Source of the DNA: Caballeronia catudaia
Lineage (GTDB): Bacteria > Pseudomonadota > Gammaproteobacteria > Burkholderiales > Burkholderiaceae
Reading direction: 5' to 3'
Length of the DNA: 64,000 nt
Assembly (NCBI RefSeq): GCF_001544755.2
Contig: NZ_FCOF02000013.1
Location: 113,565-177,564 of the forward strand
Within the stretch, counting starts at the first letter, position 1, and the number at the start of each line of letters is the position of its first letter. Below the pieces are notes generated by a model. That model searched no databases and was not told where the DNA came from. It saw nothing but the letters and a program-made list of their open reading frames with translations. The position numbers and the translations under genes are program-made. Positions 44,230-53,757 of the stretch are shown here, one piece after another.

Positions 44230-44639
44230 TCTTTTGCCGTAGGTTTTTGAGTGGGTATGCCGGGGCGGCTTGCGCTGTCCCGGCGTTGTGTCGTCTGAGT
44301 GACGACGCGCGTGCTTTTCCTGGAGTCTTTTCGTATGTCGATGGTGTTGCCGAGCCAGGCGTATAGCCTGGTGATCAAGCCGCAGCCTGCGCCGCTTCCT
44401 TGAATTCGTTTTAGGTGTTGCGGCGAGTACAGCAAACTTGCTGACGGCGCTGACTTCTTCGGCGCCGTTGATCGCACGGTTGCCTGGAGGCGGCCGATTT
44501 GGCTGGCAAAACTGCGATTGGCGTTGCTACAGAAGAGGCGGGCATAGTTGTACGGGAGCGCGTCGCACTCCTTACACGCTGCGCGGCGACCACCCGAGCC
44601 GCGGTCATTTCAACACGTCTGCAGTTCCTGAACAGCTTC
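44230..44639. other. Degenerate non-coding stretch after tssC
   Basis: No credible complete gene. A possible GC hairpin (GCCGGG 44259-44264 with CCCGGC 44279-44284) follows tssC. A ribosome site (CTGGAGTC) at about 44320 precedes ATG 44336, but the frame stops after 22 codons. This looks like decayed sequence leading into the tssA remnant. Confidence 0.5.
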
Positions 44640-45024
44640 CGCTGGCAGAGCGCATCGTCGCTATCCGGAACGGTCGATCAACTCACGCTGCGCGCCGACT
44701 TCGCGCTCTTTCTCGAACGTCTGCCCGGCATCGAACGGCTCGTTTTCAACGACGGCACGCGGCTCGCCGACGACACCACGCTCGAATGGATCGCGCGCCA
44801 TGCCGTCGTGCGTGATCTCGAAGCGCAGGCGCGTCGCCGAGCATGCGGGCCGCGCCGACGCCGCGCTCGCGCTGCTCGTCGAGCTCGATGCCGCGGGCAA
44901 AGCCCTGCCGCTCATACGCTGGGAACCCGCCTTGATGTTCGAGGCGAAGCAACAACTGCTGCGCGCGCTCAAAGCGATGAGCAGCCGCAAGGACGCGGAC
45001 AAGCCGGCGTTCGCGCTGGCGTGA
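44640..45024 (+). pseudogene. Frameshifted C-terminal remnant of tssA (VasJ type)
   Basis: Two frames together give the end of a TssA protein. The first reads LRADFALFLERLPGIERLVFNDGTRLADDTTLEWIA up to about 44815. The second, shifted frame reads RADAALALLVELDAAGK then IRWEPALMFEAKQQLLRALKAM and stops at 45024. FNDGTRxADxxTxEWI and WEPAL are characteristic of TssA C-termini. The N-terminal ImpA domain and the middle are missing, so the gene is both truncated and out of frame. A continuous frame at 44499-45056 exists only because it changes into noise after 44820. It lies directly before tssF. Confidence 0.68.
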
Positions 45025-45052
45025 GCGTCATCGTCGAAGGGAAACGAAGAAC

Positions 45053-46891
45053 ATGAACACCGATCTGGATAACGAAACAAACAGCAACGACGATCCCGTC
45101 CTGCGCTACTACGAAGCCGAAATGCGCTATCTGCGCGAAGCCGGCCGCGAGTTCGCACGGGCGCATCCGGACCGGGCGCGGATGCTCAATCTCGATCGTG
45201 TCGGCGACCGCGATCCCTACGTCGAACGATTGTACGAAGGCTTCGCGTTCCTCACGGGACGTCTCCAGCAAAAGCTCGACGACGAATTGCCGGAGCTGAC
45301 CGAAGGTCTCGTCAGTCTGTTGTGGCCGCATTATCTGCGCATGATTCCGTCGCTTTCGGTGGTCGAGCTGACGCCGCTCGCGGAGAAAATGCAGAGCACC
45401 GTGCTCGTTCCCGCGGGCGTCGCGGTGCGCTCGGCGCCGATCGCCGCGCCGAAGGAAGGCGCAGACGCCGCGGCGCCGAACACGGTCCAGTGCCTGTATC
45501 GCACGACGCAGGCGGTCACCTTGCAGCCGCTGCATATCACGCGCGCGGGGCCGACCGTGCGGCACGACGGCCGCTCGGTCATTCGCATCGCGTTCGATCT
45601 CGATCATTCGACGCGTCGCGAGGAGACGGACCTGTCGCGCATTCGCCTGCATCTGAACGCGGAGCCGCCGACCGCGTTCGCGATGCACCTCGCGCTCACG
45701 CGTCATGTCGATTCGATCGAATGGCGCGTGCCCGAAGTGCGCGACGGCGAAGCGCGCCCGCTCGATGGCGTGACGATCGAGCCCGCGGGTTTTTCGGCGG
45801 AAGAGCGTTTGTGGCCGAAGGCGGATGCCGCGTTCTCGGGCTATCAGTTGCTGCTCGAATACTTCACGTTCCGCGAGAAATTCCTGTTCGTCGATATTTG
45901 CGGCTTCGACATCGCGAAGCTGCCGGTCGGGTCGACGCACTTCGAACTGGAGCTCGTGCTGAAGCACGCGTATCCATCGGACCAGCGTTTCAGCAAGGAC
46001 AACGTGCGGCTCTTTTGTGCGCCGGTCATCAACCTCTTCGCGCTCGATGCGGAACCGGTCCTGATCGATCATCACGAGACCGAGTATCGCGTCGTGCCCG
46101 CCGGGCATCAGGGCGAGCATGTCGAAACCTATTCCGTCGATGCCGTCGAATCATTCGATCACGTCACGGCCGAGCGCTACGAGTACGTGCCGTTCGCGAC
46201 CTTCCGGCATCGCGGCGGCATGCTGCGGCATGAATCGCCCGAGCGCTATTTCCATACGCGGGTGCGTCCCGGCATGGACGGGCTGCACGAGACGTGGCTC
46301 ATTCTCGGCGGCCACGCGTGGGAATCCATGACCGGTCTGCCGGAAGAAAGCGTGTCGCTGCGCGTGACCGGCACGAACGGCATGCTGCCGCGCAAAGGGC
46401 TGCGTGAGGCGCGTCTGGACGAACTCGCCGAAAGCACGCCGAATGTAGCGGGCGTGCGCAATCTCATCGCACCGACTTTGCCGCTCTATCCGCCGACGGG
46501 CGACCGTTTTCAATGGCGCGTGCTCTCGCATCTCGCGCCGAACTTCCTCTCGCTGATGAACGCGGAAGTGCTGCGCGGCGCGCTCGCGCTCTACGACTGG
46601 ACCAACGACGAACTGAACCGCCGGCGTCTCGCGGGCATCCTGCATGTGTCGCAGGAACTGCTGGAGGAAGTGGCGGGCGGCGCGGTGGATCGGGGCGTGC
46701 TGATCGAAATCACGCTCGACGCGCACGCGTTCTCGGGCGATGGCGACGTCATGCTGTTCGGCGAGCTGCTGCATCGCTTCTTCGAGCTCTATGCGGAAAT
46801 CAACCTGTTCACGAAGCTCGTCATCGTCACGCTGCCCGCGCAGGCGCGCATCGAATGGCCGCGCTCCAAGACGCAACGCTCCCCGCTATGA
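45053..46891 (+). CDS. tssF: T6SS baseplate subunit TssF
   Basis: 612 residues, standard size. RYYEAEMRYLREAGREFARAHP and DPYVERLYEGFAFLTGRLQQKLDDELPEL are the TssF N-terminal signature. It also has LLWPHYLRMIPSLSVVELTP and the C-terminal LFGELLHRFFELYAEINLFTKLV. With TssG and TssE it forms the baseplate wedge. Its stop overlaps the tssG start. Confidence 0.96.
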   Translation: MNTDLDNETNSNDDPVLRYYEAEMRYLREAGREFARAHPDRARMLNLDRVGDRDPYVERLYEGFAFLTGRLQQKLDDELPELTEGLVSLLWPHYLRMIPSLSVVELTPLAEKMQSTVLVPAGVAVRSAPIAAPKEGADAAAPNTVQCLYRTTQAVTLQPLHITRAGPTVRHDGRSVIRIAFDLDHSTRREETDLSRIRLHLNAEPPTAFAMHLALTRHVDSIEWRVPEVRDGEARPLDGVTIEPAGFSAEERLWPKADAAFSGYQLLLEYFTFREKFLFVDICGFDIAKLPVGSTHFELELVLKHAYPSDQRFSKDNVRLFCAPVINLFALDAEPVLIDHHETEYRVVPAGHQGEHVETYSVDAVESFDHVTAERYEYVPFATFRHRGGMLRHESPERYFHTRVRPGMDGLHETWLILGGHAWESMTGLPEESVSLRVTGTNGMLPRKGLREARLDELAESTPNVAGVRNLIAPTLPLYPPTGDRFQWRVLSHLAPNFLSLMNAEVLRGALALYDWTNDELNRRRLAGILHVSQELLEEVAGGAVDRGVLIEITLDAHAFSGDGDVMLFGELLHRFFELYAEINLFTKLVIVTLPAQARIEWPRSKTQRSPL

Positions 46892-48018
46892 ACGCAAATT
46901 CTCTTCGCGCTATCGAGCAGCGGCTCGAACCCTTCGTGGCGAAGTTGCTCACGCGTGCGCCGCGCATGAACTTCATGCAGTTGTGCCGTCTTTTCGAGGC
47001 GCGCGAACCGGACCGCGCGGGCTTCGGCACGCGCGACACGCACGAGTATGAACCGGTGCGTTTCCGGCCGCGCCCGCGCATGGGTTTTCCGGCTGGTGAA
47101 ATCGCCGCGGCGGAGTTCGACGATCACGACGATGACTACTGCACGCCGCCGCCGCCGACCGTACGCACGACCTTCATGGGCCTGTACGGTGTCGATGCGG
47201 TGATGCCCACGCACTACCTCGACGACATCGTGATGCGCGAGGAAGGGCACGAAGCCGTCGAAGCGTTTCTCGATCAGTTCAATCACCGCTTCGTGACGCT
47301 CTTGTATCGCGTGTGGAAGAAGTATCGCTATCCGGAGACGTTTCGCCACGGCGCCGCCGATGCGCATTCGCGCAGCCTGTTGTGCCTGGCGGGGTTCGGC
47401 TGGGGCAACAAGCCGGCGCGCGCGGGCCTGCCGGATGCGCGCACGCTCGCGTTGCTCGGTCTCATGGTTCAGCGCACGCGCACACCCGAAGGGCTCGCCG
47501 GTGTCGTCGCGCTGGGTGCGCCGGGCGTGGACGTGAGCGTCGACGAATTCTGGCCGGTCGCGAAGCGCACGGATCAGGGACGTCCGCTCACGTCGAAAGC
47601 GGCGGATCCTCATGCGGTCGCAGAGGGCAAGCGCAATGGACTCGGCGGCGGCTATGTGCTCGGCAAGCGCTTGCGTTACCGCAGCCGGGCGGTGCGCGTG
47701 ACGCTGCGGCCGCACGACGCGCAGCAGGCGCACGACCTCTTGCCCGGCGCGTGGCTGCATCGCGATCTGATGGCGCTCGTGAAGCTCTATATCGGCACGA
47801 AGGCGGACGTGCATCTGCGCGTGCGGATGTCGTCGCGCTTCGCGCCGGCTCCGGCCGTCGCGGCGGCGCGTGAAGCCCGTGCGCCGCGTCTCGGATGGAC
47901 CGTCGTGCTGCCATCGGCGCAAGAGCGCGACATCGACATTTCTCTCGGCGTGTGCGAAGCGTTTCCGACGCCCGAGCCGAATCCCTATCTCAACTCATCG
48001 GTTGCGCCGCCGGCGTGA
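46888..48018 (+). CDS. tssG: T6SS baseplate subunit TssG
   Basis: 376 residues from ATG 46888, which overlaps the tssF stop (ATGA). Features are MNFMQLCRLFEAR, EPVRFRPRPRMGFPAGEIA, TTFMGLYGVDAVMPTHYLD and HDLLPGAWLHRDLMALVKLYIG, all typical of TssG/VasB. The earlier in-frame start at 46513 is inside tssF and is rejected. Confidence 0.96.
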   Translation: MNANSLRAIEQRLEPFVAKLLTRAPRMNFMQLCRLFEAREPDRAGFGTRDTHEYEPVRFRPRPRMGFPAGEIAAAEFDDHDDDYCTPPPPTVRTTFMGLYGVDAVMPTHYLDDIVMREEGHEAVEAFLDQFNHRFVTLLYRVWKKYRYPETFRHGAADAHSRSLLCLAGFGWGNKPARAGLPDARTLALLGLMVQRTRTPEGLAGVVALGAPGVDVSVDEFWPVAKRTDQGRPLTSKAADPHAVAEGKRNGLGGGYVLGKRLRYRSRAVRVTLRPHDAQQAHDLLPGAWLHRDLMALVKLYIGTKADVHLRVRMSSRFAPAPAVAAAREARAPRLGWTVVLPSAQERDIDISLGVCEAFPTPEPNPYLNSSVAPPA

Positions 48019-48033
48019 TCATCGAGAGACAAC

Positions 48034-48564
48034 ATGTTCAAACGCACTATCGCAGCGAGCGCCGCTTTCGCGTTGCTGCTCACCGGATGCGGCGCGTGGC
48101 AGGCGGTGTCGGACACCTCGGTGGCGGCATACGATGCCGTGTTTCACAGGCGCGTCAAGGTGCTCGACATCGACCTGACCGCGCGCGCGGCGCTGAACCA
48201 GGACGGCGCGGGCCGTTCGACATCGGTCGCGGTGCGCGTCTATCAGTTGAAGGACCGCAAACTATTCGACGGCGCGTCCTATGACGACCTCATCAGGAGC
48301 GATGCCACGGTGCTCGCGCGGGATCTGCAAAGCAACATGGCGACTGTGGTGAATCCGGGCGCATCGGCGAGCCTGAGCCAGCCGATGCAGAAGGAAACGG
48401 AATTCGTGGCGATCGCGGCGTTCTATCGCGATCCGGGCAAGGATGGCGCGTGGAAGCAGGTCATCGCCGCGAAGAAGCTTTCCGCCGACGCGCCGTTGAA
48501 ACTCACGCTCGCCGACCGCACCTTGACGCCGGACGACGACAGCAAAGCCAAAAAGTCGAAATGA
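48034..48564 (+). CDS. tssJ: T6SS outer-membrane lipoprotein TssJ
   Basis: 176 residues. A lipoprotein signal peptide with lipobox LLTG-C places Cys19 as the lipidated residue. The mature part has the TssJ sandwich pattern (VAVRVYQLKDRKLFDGASYDDLI, then FVAIAAFYRDP). TssJ tethers TssM to the outer membrane, which makes the absence of a tssM gene here notable. Last gene of the plus-strand arm. Confidence 0.93.
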   Translation: MFKRTIAASAAFALLLTGCGAWQAVSDTSVAAYDAVFHRRVKVLDIDLTARAALNQDGAGRSTSVAVRVYQLKDRKLFDGASYDDLIRSDATVLARDLQSNMATVVNPGASASLSQPMQKETEFVAIAAFYRDPGKDGAWKQVIAAKKLSADAPLKLTLADRTLTPDDDSKAKKSK

Positions 48565-48571
48565 TGCAGAC

Positions 48572-48598
48572 GGGGCGGCGGCGTGCACCGCCGGCCCC
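48572..48598. terminator. GC-rich hairpin between tssJ and the convergent MFS gene
   Basis: GGGGCGGCGG (48572-48581) pairs with CCGCCG-G-CCCC (48588-48598) with one bulge. Placement between convergent stops fits a terminator, but there is no good T-run on either side. Confidence 0.45.
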
Positions 48599-48609
48599 TG
48601 GAAAAACAA

Positions 48610-50037
48610 TCACGCCTCCAGCGCCTCGAGAACCTTCCCCTTCGTCTCGATGCCCATGAAATGCACGGCCAGCGCCGCCACGACAGGCACCACGGCGAGC
48701 GCATAGAACGCGATGTTCATGTTCCCGCCCATCAGCGTCTTGCCGACGAGCGCCGGCGCGAAGATCGCCGCGATCTTGAGCCATGCGCCGCCGAGGCCGC
48801 AGCCGAACGCGCGGATGCTCGTCGGATACAACTCGGGCGTATAGACATAAGCGGTGATGAAACCGCACGCCATGAAGCCGAGCGCCAGCGCGCAGAACGT
48901 CGCGACCACGTACACCGACTGCGTGACGAACACGCCTGCGCAAACGAGCGATATCGCGCACAGCACGAACGACCAGTTGATGACCGGCTTGCGCCCGACC
49001 TTGTCGACGATCAGCGCGCACGTCAGCGAGCCGATCACGCCGAGCACCGACGCCGCCACCGCGAGATTCAGCGCGAGTTGCAACGGCGCGTGATACACGG
49101 TCTTGTAGATCGTGGGCAGCCACGTCGAGAGGCCGTATTGCAGCACGCCGCACGTCATCCACAAGAGCGCGACGGCGATCGTGCGCTTCAGATACGCCGG
49201 CCCGATCAGATCGAGGCGGCGGCGCTGCGGATGGCGGCTCGCCATCGCTTCGAAGTCGGCGATATTGCCGAGCGGCGGCAGCGGCTCTTTCACGGTCGCT
49301 TCGAACGCGGAAAGGGCATCGCCCGCTTCGCGCATGCGTCCGCGTTCGCCGAGCCAGCGCGGCGATTCCGGCACGAGCGTCTTCAACAGGAAGAACAGCA
49401 CGAGCGGCACGCCGCCGATGAAGTACATCGCTTCCCAGCCGAAGCGCGGCACGATCCACGCTCCGAGCGCATTCGATGCGAGCAGGCCGATCGGAAACAC
49501 GATCTCATACAGCAGCACGAACCGCCCGCGTCCATGCGCCCGCGTGATCTCGTTGATGTAAGTCGCCGCGACGGGCAACTCGCCGCCGAGACCAAGCCCC
49601 TGCACGATACGCAACGCGACGAACACCGCGAACGAAGGCGCGAAACCGCACGCGATGCTCGTGAGGCCGATGATCCCCGAGCTCCACGCGATCGAACGCA
49701 CGCGTCCATAGCGTTCCGCGAGCGACGGAAAAAGGAACGCGCCGATCAGTTGCCCGATCGATCCCGACGCGATCAGAAAGCCGACCTGTCCCGGCGTTAA
49801 TCCCCATTTCTGGATCAAGAGCGGCAAGGTCGCTGCGATGACGATGACATCGAAGCCATCGAAGAACGTCGCCGCGCCGATCAGAATGCGCGCACGCACC
49901 TGCATTGCGTTGGCGGGCAGTCTTTCGATGCGCGCGATGATGGATCCCTTCGTGACCGCGTGAGCGGCAGCCGCCGCGTCGGCGATCGGTGTGGCGGTGC
50001 CGCCATGGTCGACGACCGTATTGCTCATGCTCCTCAT
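48610..50037 (-). CDS. MFS transporter, aromatic acid:H+ symporter type
   Basis: 475 residues from ATG 50037, chosen for GGGAG just upstream; ATG 50028 is an alternative. Twelve membrane segments with FFDGFDVIVIAATLPLL at the first, SLAERYGRVRSIAW in the first loop, VQGLGLGGELPVAATYINE and VPESPRWLGERGR. These are features of the AAHS group (PcaK, MhpT) that brings in aromatic acids. Last gene of the Rieske operon, 20 bases after the reductase gene, so it probably imports the substrate of that pathway. Confidence 0.87.
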   Translation of the reverse strand: MRSMSNTVVDHGGTATPIADAAAAAHAVTKGSIIARIERLPANAMQVRARILIGAATFFDGFDVIVIAATLPLLIQKWGLTPGQVGFLIASGSIGQLIGAFLFPSLAERYGRVRSIAWSSGIIGLTSIACGFAPSFAVFVALRIVQGLGLGGELPVAATYINEITRAHGRGRFVLLYEIVFPIGLLASNALGAWIVPRFGWEAMYFIGGVPLVLFFLLKTLVPESPRWLGERGRMREAGDALSAFEATVKEPLPPLGNIADFEAMASRHPQRRRLDLIGPAYLKRTIAVALLWMTCGVLQYGLSTWLPTIYKTVYHAPLQLALNLAVAASVLGVIGSLTCALIVDKVGRKPVINWSFVLCAISLVCAGVFVTQSVYVVATFCALALGFMACGFITAYVYTPELYPTSIRAFGCGLGGAWLKIAAIFAPALVGKTLMGGNMNIAFYALAVVPVVAALAVHFMGIETKGKVLEALEA

Positions 50038-50057
50038 GCCTGCTCCCGTCTGTATGT

Positions 50058-51275
50058 TTATGCGAGTGCTTTCGCTGTATCGGCGAGCGCCGCGATATCG
50101 ACCGCGTGCCCTTTGCTCATCCACTTCTTCGCGACCTTCAGATCGCGCGTCGAATTGATTGCGATGACGCCGCGCAGCGCATCGCCATCGAAGAAGAACA
50201 ACGACGCGCGCCGCGCCGCGAGATCGCCGCGCACGATGGGTTGCGAACCCGCCGGAATGTCGCCGAGAATCTGCAGATTCACGTCGTACTGATCCGACCA
50301 GAACCACGGAATCTCCGCATACGGCTCGCGCACGCCGAGCACCGCGCGTGCCGTCGCGATGGCCTGGTTCTGCGCGTTGGCCCACGATTCGAGCCGCACG
50401 CGGCGTTTCAACCACGCGTTCGGATGATTGGCGACATCGCCGCAAGCGAACACATGCGCGTCGTTCGTCGCGCCGAATTCATCGACGACGATGCCGTCGT
50501 TCACGTCGATACCCGCGCTTTCGGCAATCGCCGTATGCGGCGTCAGGCCGATGCCCGCGACGGCGAAATCCGCATCGAGCGGCGTGCCATCGGCGAGTTG
50601 CGCGCGCACGCCGTTGCCAGCGTCTTCGAGCGATACGAGCGATGCGTTCAGACGCACATCGACACCGTTATCGCGATGCAGCTTCAGCAGAAAGTCCGAC
50701 ACGCTTTGCGGCACCGAACGGCCGCACAGCCGCGGCGCGCCTTCGATCACGGTGACGTCGACGCCGAGCTTTCTCGCGGTCGCCGCGACTTCGAGGCCGA
50801 TCCATCCGCCGCCGATCACGAGCAAGCGCTTGCTGTGGCTTTCGCGCAGACGCTTGCCGATATGAACCGCATCGTCGAGCGTGCGCAGATACGCGAGATG
50901 CGACGTCTTCACGAGCGCGTCCGGCAGACGCCGCGCCGCGCCGCCCGTTGCGATCACGAGGCGGTCGTAGTGCACTTCGCGTCCGCTCGCGGTGCGCACG
51001 ATGCGCGCTTCGCGATCGATCGACGCCGCGCATTCCGGCTGCCATGCCTCGACGTTCAGTTCGGCGAAGGCATCGTGATCGACGATACGCACGGTATCGA
51101 TATCCGCTTCGCCCGCGAGCACGGCCTTCGACAACGGCGGACGTTCGTAGGGAAGATGAATCTCGTCGGCGATCATCACGAGACGGCCGTCGAAACCTTC
51201 CTTACGCAGCGTCTTGACGATCCATCCTGCCGCCTGCCCGCCGCCAATGACCACGATCGTTTGAGCATCAGCCAT
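50058..51275 (-). CDS. Ferredoxin reductase (FAD, NAD(P)H) for the Rieske system
   Basis: 405 residues. FAD-binding IVVIGGGQAAGWIVKTLR at the N-terminus, YERPPLSKAVL, a second dinucleotide motif LLVIGGGWIGLEVAATARKLG at about 150, and VFACGDVANHPN. This is the BphA4/HcaD-type reductase that passes electrons to the Rieske ferredoxin. It overlaps the extradiol dioxygenase gene by 8 bases. Together with the ferredoxin at 61408-61725 it completes a three-component oxygenase. Confidence 0.92.
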   Translation of the reverse strand: MADAQTIVVIGGGQAAGWIVKTLRKEGFDGRLVMIADEIHLPYERPPLSKAVLAGEADIDTVRIVDHDAFAELNVEAWQPECAASIDREARIVRTASGREVHYDRLVIATGGAARRLPDALVKTSHLAYLRTLDDAVHIGKRLRESHSKRLLVIGGGWIGLEVAATARKLGVDVTVIEGAPRLCGRSVPQSVSDFLLKLHRDNGVDVRLNASLVSLEDAGNGVRAQLADGTPLDADFAVAGIGLTPHTAIAESAGIDVNDGIVVDEFGATNDAHVFACGDVANHPNAWLKRRVRLESWANAQNQAIATARAVLGVREPYAEIPWFWSDQYDVNLQILGDIPAGSQPIVRGDLAARRASLFFFDGDALRGVIAINSTRDLKVAKKWMSKGHAVDIAALADTAKALA

Positions 51276-52233
51276 TTTTCCGCTCCGTCATGAACTTGCC
51301 TTCGGGCGCCTTCGCGTCTTTCTGGCGGCGCGTGTTGCCGTCGAGACCGCCATCGATCGCCCACTCCGCGAACACGGTCGGACCCGGCTCGAAATCGCGC
51401 GGCTGCCATTCGGGCGTGAGCACGTCTTCATCGGCGTAATACTCGATGAGACCGCCCGCCGGATTCCTGAAGTACCAGAAGTACGCCGACGACACCGGAT
51501 GACGCCCCGGCCCGAGCTGCGTGGTCCAGCCGCATCGGCTGATGTGCAGGCCGCCGCCGAAGACTTCGTGGATATCGCGCACCGTGAACGCGACGTGATT
51601 CAGACCGCGCTTGCCATCGGGCAATTGCAGAAGAAACAGGTCGTGATGACCGCCGTGCGGCGCGCAGCGCATGAACGCGCCGCGTCCCGGATAGCGATCG
51701 GACGTCTCGAAGCCGAGCAGCTCGTGATAGAACTTCTCCTGCTCCGCGACGCAGTTCGTGAAGAACACGACGTGTCCCACTTCGACCGGCTCGGCGCGCT
51801 CATACACGGGGCTGGGCGTATCGATGCGCTGCGCATCGCCCCACACGTTCGACAAAGAGCCTTTTACGTCGATATCGCGCTTCTTCGTCACTTCGACGCG
51901 AATCGCCATGCCGTTCGGATCGATGCAGCCGACGGCGTCATCGGCCTCGAAGTGGCCCGGCTGACCCGCGAAGCGTCCGCGCAGTTCATCGAGCTCGGCG
52001 CGTGTCGCGACGGCCCAGGTCACTTCGCGCAGCGTCGGACCGCCTTCGAATGCGGGCGGCAGCGATGGATCGCTTGCGAGCGCGAGCAGCACTTCGCAGC
52101 CGTTCAGGGTTTCGAAACGCGCGCGCGTTTCGTCGTGCGAGATTTCCTTCAGACCCCAGTCGGCGAAAAAGCGCCGGCAGGTGTCGAGGTCCGTCACGCC
52201 GTAAGTGATTCGTTCGATGCCAAGAATCGTCAT
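51268..52233 (-). CDS. Type I extradiol (VOC) ring-cleavage dioxygenase
   Basis: 321 residues, two VOC domains. The Fe(II) triad is readable as His154 (VEVGHVVFF), His213 (GLNHVAFTV) and Glu264 (GGLIEYYAD), with HHDLFLLQ preceding the second. Family members cleave catechols next to the hydroxyl pair. Its presence with the Rieske oxygenase implies that a diol is made and opened. The length and C-terminal tail (about 30 Lys/Arg-rich residues) differ from catechol 2,3-dioxygenases of about 300 residues. Substrate unknown. Confidence 0.87.
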   Translation of the reverse strand: MTILGIERITYGVTDLDTCRRFFADWGLKEISHDETRARFETLNGCEVLLALASDPSLPPAFEGGPTLREVTWAVATRAELDELRGRFAGQPGHFEADDAVGCIDPNGMAIRVEVTKKRDIDVKGSLSNVWGDAQRIDTPSPVYERAEPVEVGHVVFFTNCVAEQEKFYHELLGFETSDRYPGRGAFMRCAPHGGHHDLFLLQLPDGKRGLNHVAFTVRDIHEVFGGGLHISRCGWTTQLGPGRHPVSSAYFWYFRNPAGGLIEYYADEDVLTPEWQPRDFEPGPTVFAEWAIDGGLDGNTRRQKDAKAPEGKFMTERKNG

Positions 52234-52251
52234 GGCGTCTCCTTCAATTCT

Positions 52252-53742
52252 TCAGTTCGCCCACGGCAGCGGGGCGTCGTTCAAGCCCCAGTACAGGCTC
52301 TTTTGCTGCATGTATTCGCGCAGGCCGAGGCGGCCTTTCTCGCGTCCCATGCCGCTGTCCTTCCAGCCGCCGAAAGGCGTCGTAATCGAAAATTGCTTGT
52401 AGGTGTTGATCCACACCGTGCCCGTGTTCAATGCGCGCGCCATGTTCCATGCGCGCTTGTAGTCGCGCGTCCAGATGCCCGCGGCGAGGCCGAACACGCT
52501 GTCGTTCGCTTCGTTCAGAAGCGCGGTTTCATCGTCGAAGGGCATGGCGGCGAGCACCGGGCCGAAGATTTCTTCCTGGCACATGCGGGCGTCGTTGCTC
52601 AAACCGGCGATGATCGTCGGCAGATAGAAGAAGCCTTTCTCGCGGCCATCGCCGGTCGGACGCTCGCCGCCGCACAACAGCGTGCCGCCTTCTTCGATAC
52701 CCATCGCGACATAGCGCTCGATGCTTTCGCGATGCTGTCCCGTGATGAGCGGACCCATCTGCGTGTTCTCGCGCGTCGGGTCGGCGACACGCAGCTTGCG
52801 CGCGCCATCCACGAGCCGTGCCATGAATTCGTCGTACACCTTGCGCTCGACGAACAACCGCGAGCCCGCGATGCACGATTCGCCCGACGAACTGAAGATG
52901 CCATACAGCACGCCGTTCACCGCGTGATCGAGATCGGCGTCCGCATAGACGATGGTCGGCGACTTGCCGCCGAGTTCGAGCGATACCGGCATGAACTTGT
53001 CGGCCGCGAGACGCGCGATGCCGCGCCCGACTTCCGTGCCGCCCGTGAACGAGACTTTCTTGACGAGCGGATGACGCACGAGTGCATCGCCGATCACGGA
53101 GCCCTTGCCCGGCAACACGCTGACGACGCCTTTCGGTACGCCCGCTTCCTCGCAGATGCGCGCCAAGGCCAGCGATGCGAGCGGCGTGACTTCGGCGGGC
53201 TTCAGCACGACCGCGTTGCCTGCGGCGAGCGCGGGCGCGAGCTTTTGCGCGTCGGAGGCGATCGGCGAATTCCACGGCGTGATCGCCGCGACGACGCCGA
53301 GCGGCTCGTGCACGCTCATCGTCAGATAGTCGCCGCGCGATGGCGTGAGCGCTTCTTCGAGCGTTTCGAGGCACGACGCGAAGTAGCGGAACGTGTTCGC
53401 CGCGCTCGTCACCAGAGCGCGCGTTTCGCTGATCGGCTTGCCGTTGTCGCGACGTTGCAATTGCGCGAGCGCTTCATGACGCGCTTCGATCAACGATGCA
53501 ATGCGATGCAGGATCGCCGCGCGCTGATGCGGTTTGAGGCCAGCCCAATCCGCCTTTCTATAAGCACGATCCGCGATCTCGACGGCTTCGCGCGCATCGT
53601 CGGCATTGGCGGTGCTGATTTCCGCGTTCACGGTTTGATCGGCGGGATAGATGCTCGCGTATGCGTTGCCGCGTCCTGCGCGCCATTCGCCGCCGAGGAA
53701 AATATCGCCGGACGTGACGAGCGAAGTGTCGGGATGATTCAT
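52252..53742 (-). CDS. NAD(P)-dependent aldehyde dehydrogenase
   Basis: 496 residues. Catalytic Glu256 (SLELGGKSP) and Cys290 (SSGESCIAGSR), cofactor motifs ITPWNSP and FTGGTEVGRGIA. It resembles the betaine/2-hydroxymuconic semialdehyde group. In this operon it could oxidise the ring-cleavage semialdehyde or the aldehyde released by the TPP enzyme. It lies 18 bases upstream of the extradiol dioxygenase gene. Confidence 0.9.
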   Translation of the reverse strand: MNHPDTSLVTSGDIFLGGEWRAGRGNAYASIYPADQTVNAEISTANADDAREAVEIADRAYRKADWAGLKPHQRAAILHRIASLIEARHEALAQLQRRDNGKPISETRALVTSAANTFRYFASCLETLEEALTPSRGDYLTMSVHEPLGVVAAITPWNSPIASDAQKLAPALAAGNAVVLKPAEVTPLASLALARICEEAGVPKGVVSVLPGKGSVIGDALVRHPLVKKVSFTGGTEVGRGIARLAADKFMPVSLELGGKSPTIVYADADLDHAVNGVLYGIFSSSGESCIAGSRLFVERKVYDEFMARLVDGARKLRVADPTRENTQMGPLITGQHRESIERYVAMGIEEGGTLLCGGERPTGDGREKGFFYLPTIIAGLSNDARMCQEEIFGPVLAAMPFDDETALLNEANDSVFGLAAGIWTRDYKRAWNMARALNTGTVWINTYKQFSITTPFGGWKDSGMGREKGRLGLREYMQQKSLYWGLNDAPLPWAN

Positions 53743-53757
53743 CGTTCCAAAAGCTCC

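Noticed and set aside
44499..45056. 185-codon frame between tssC and tssF as an intact gene
   Set aside because: Only its middle part has TssA-like sequence; after about 44820 it becomes Arg-rich noise while the TssA motif continues in another frame.
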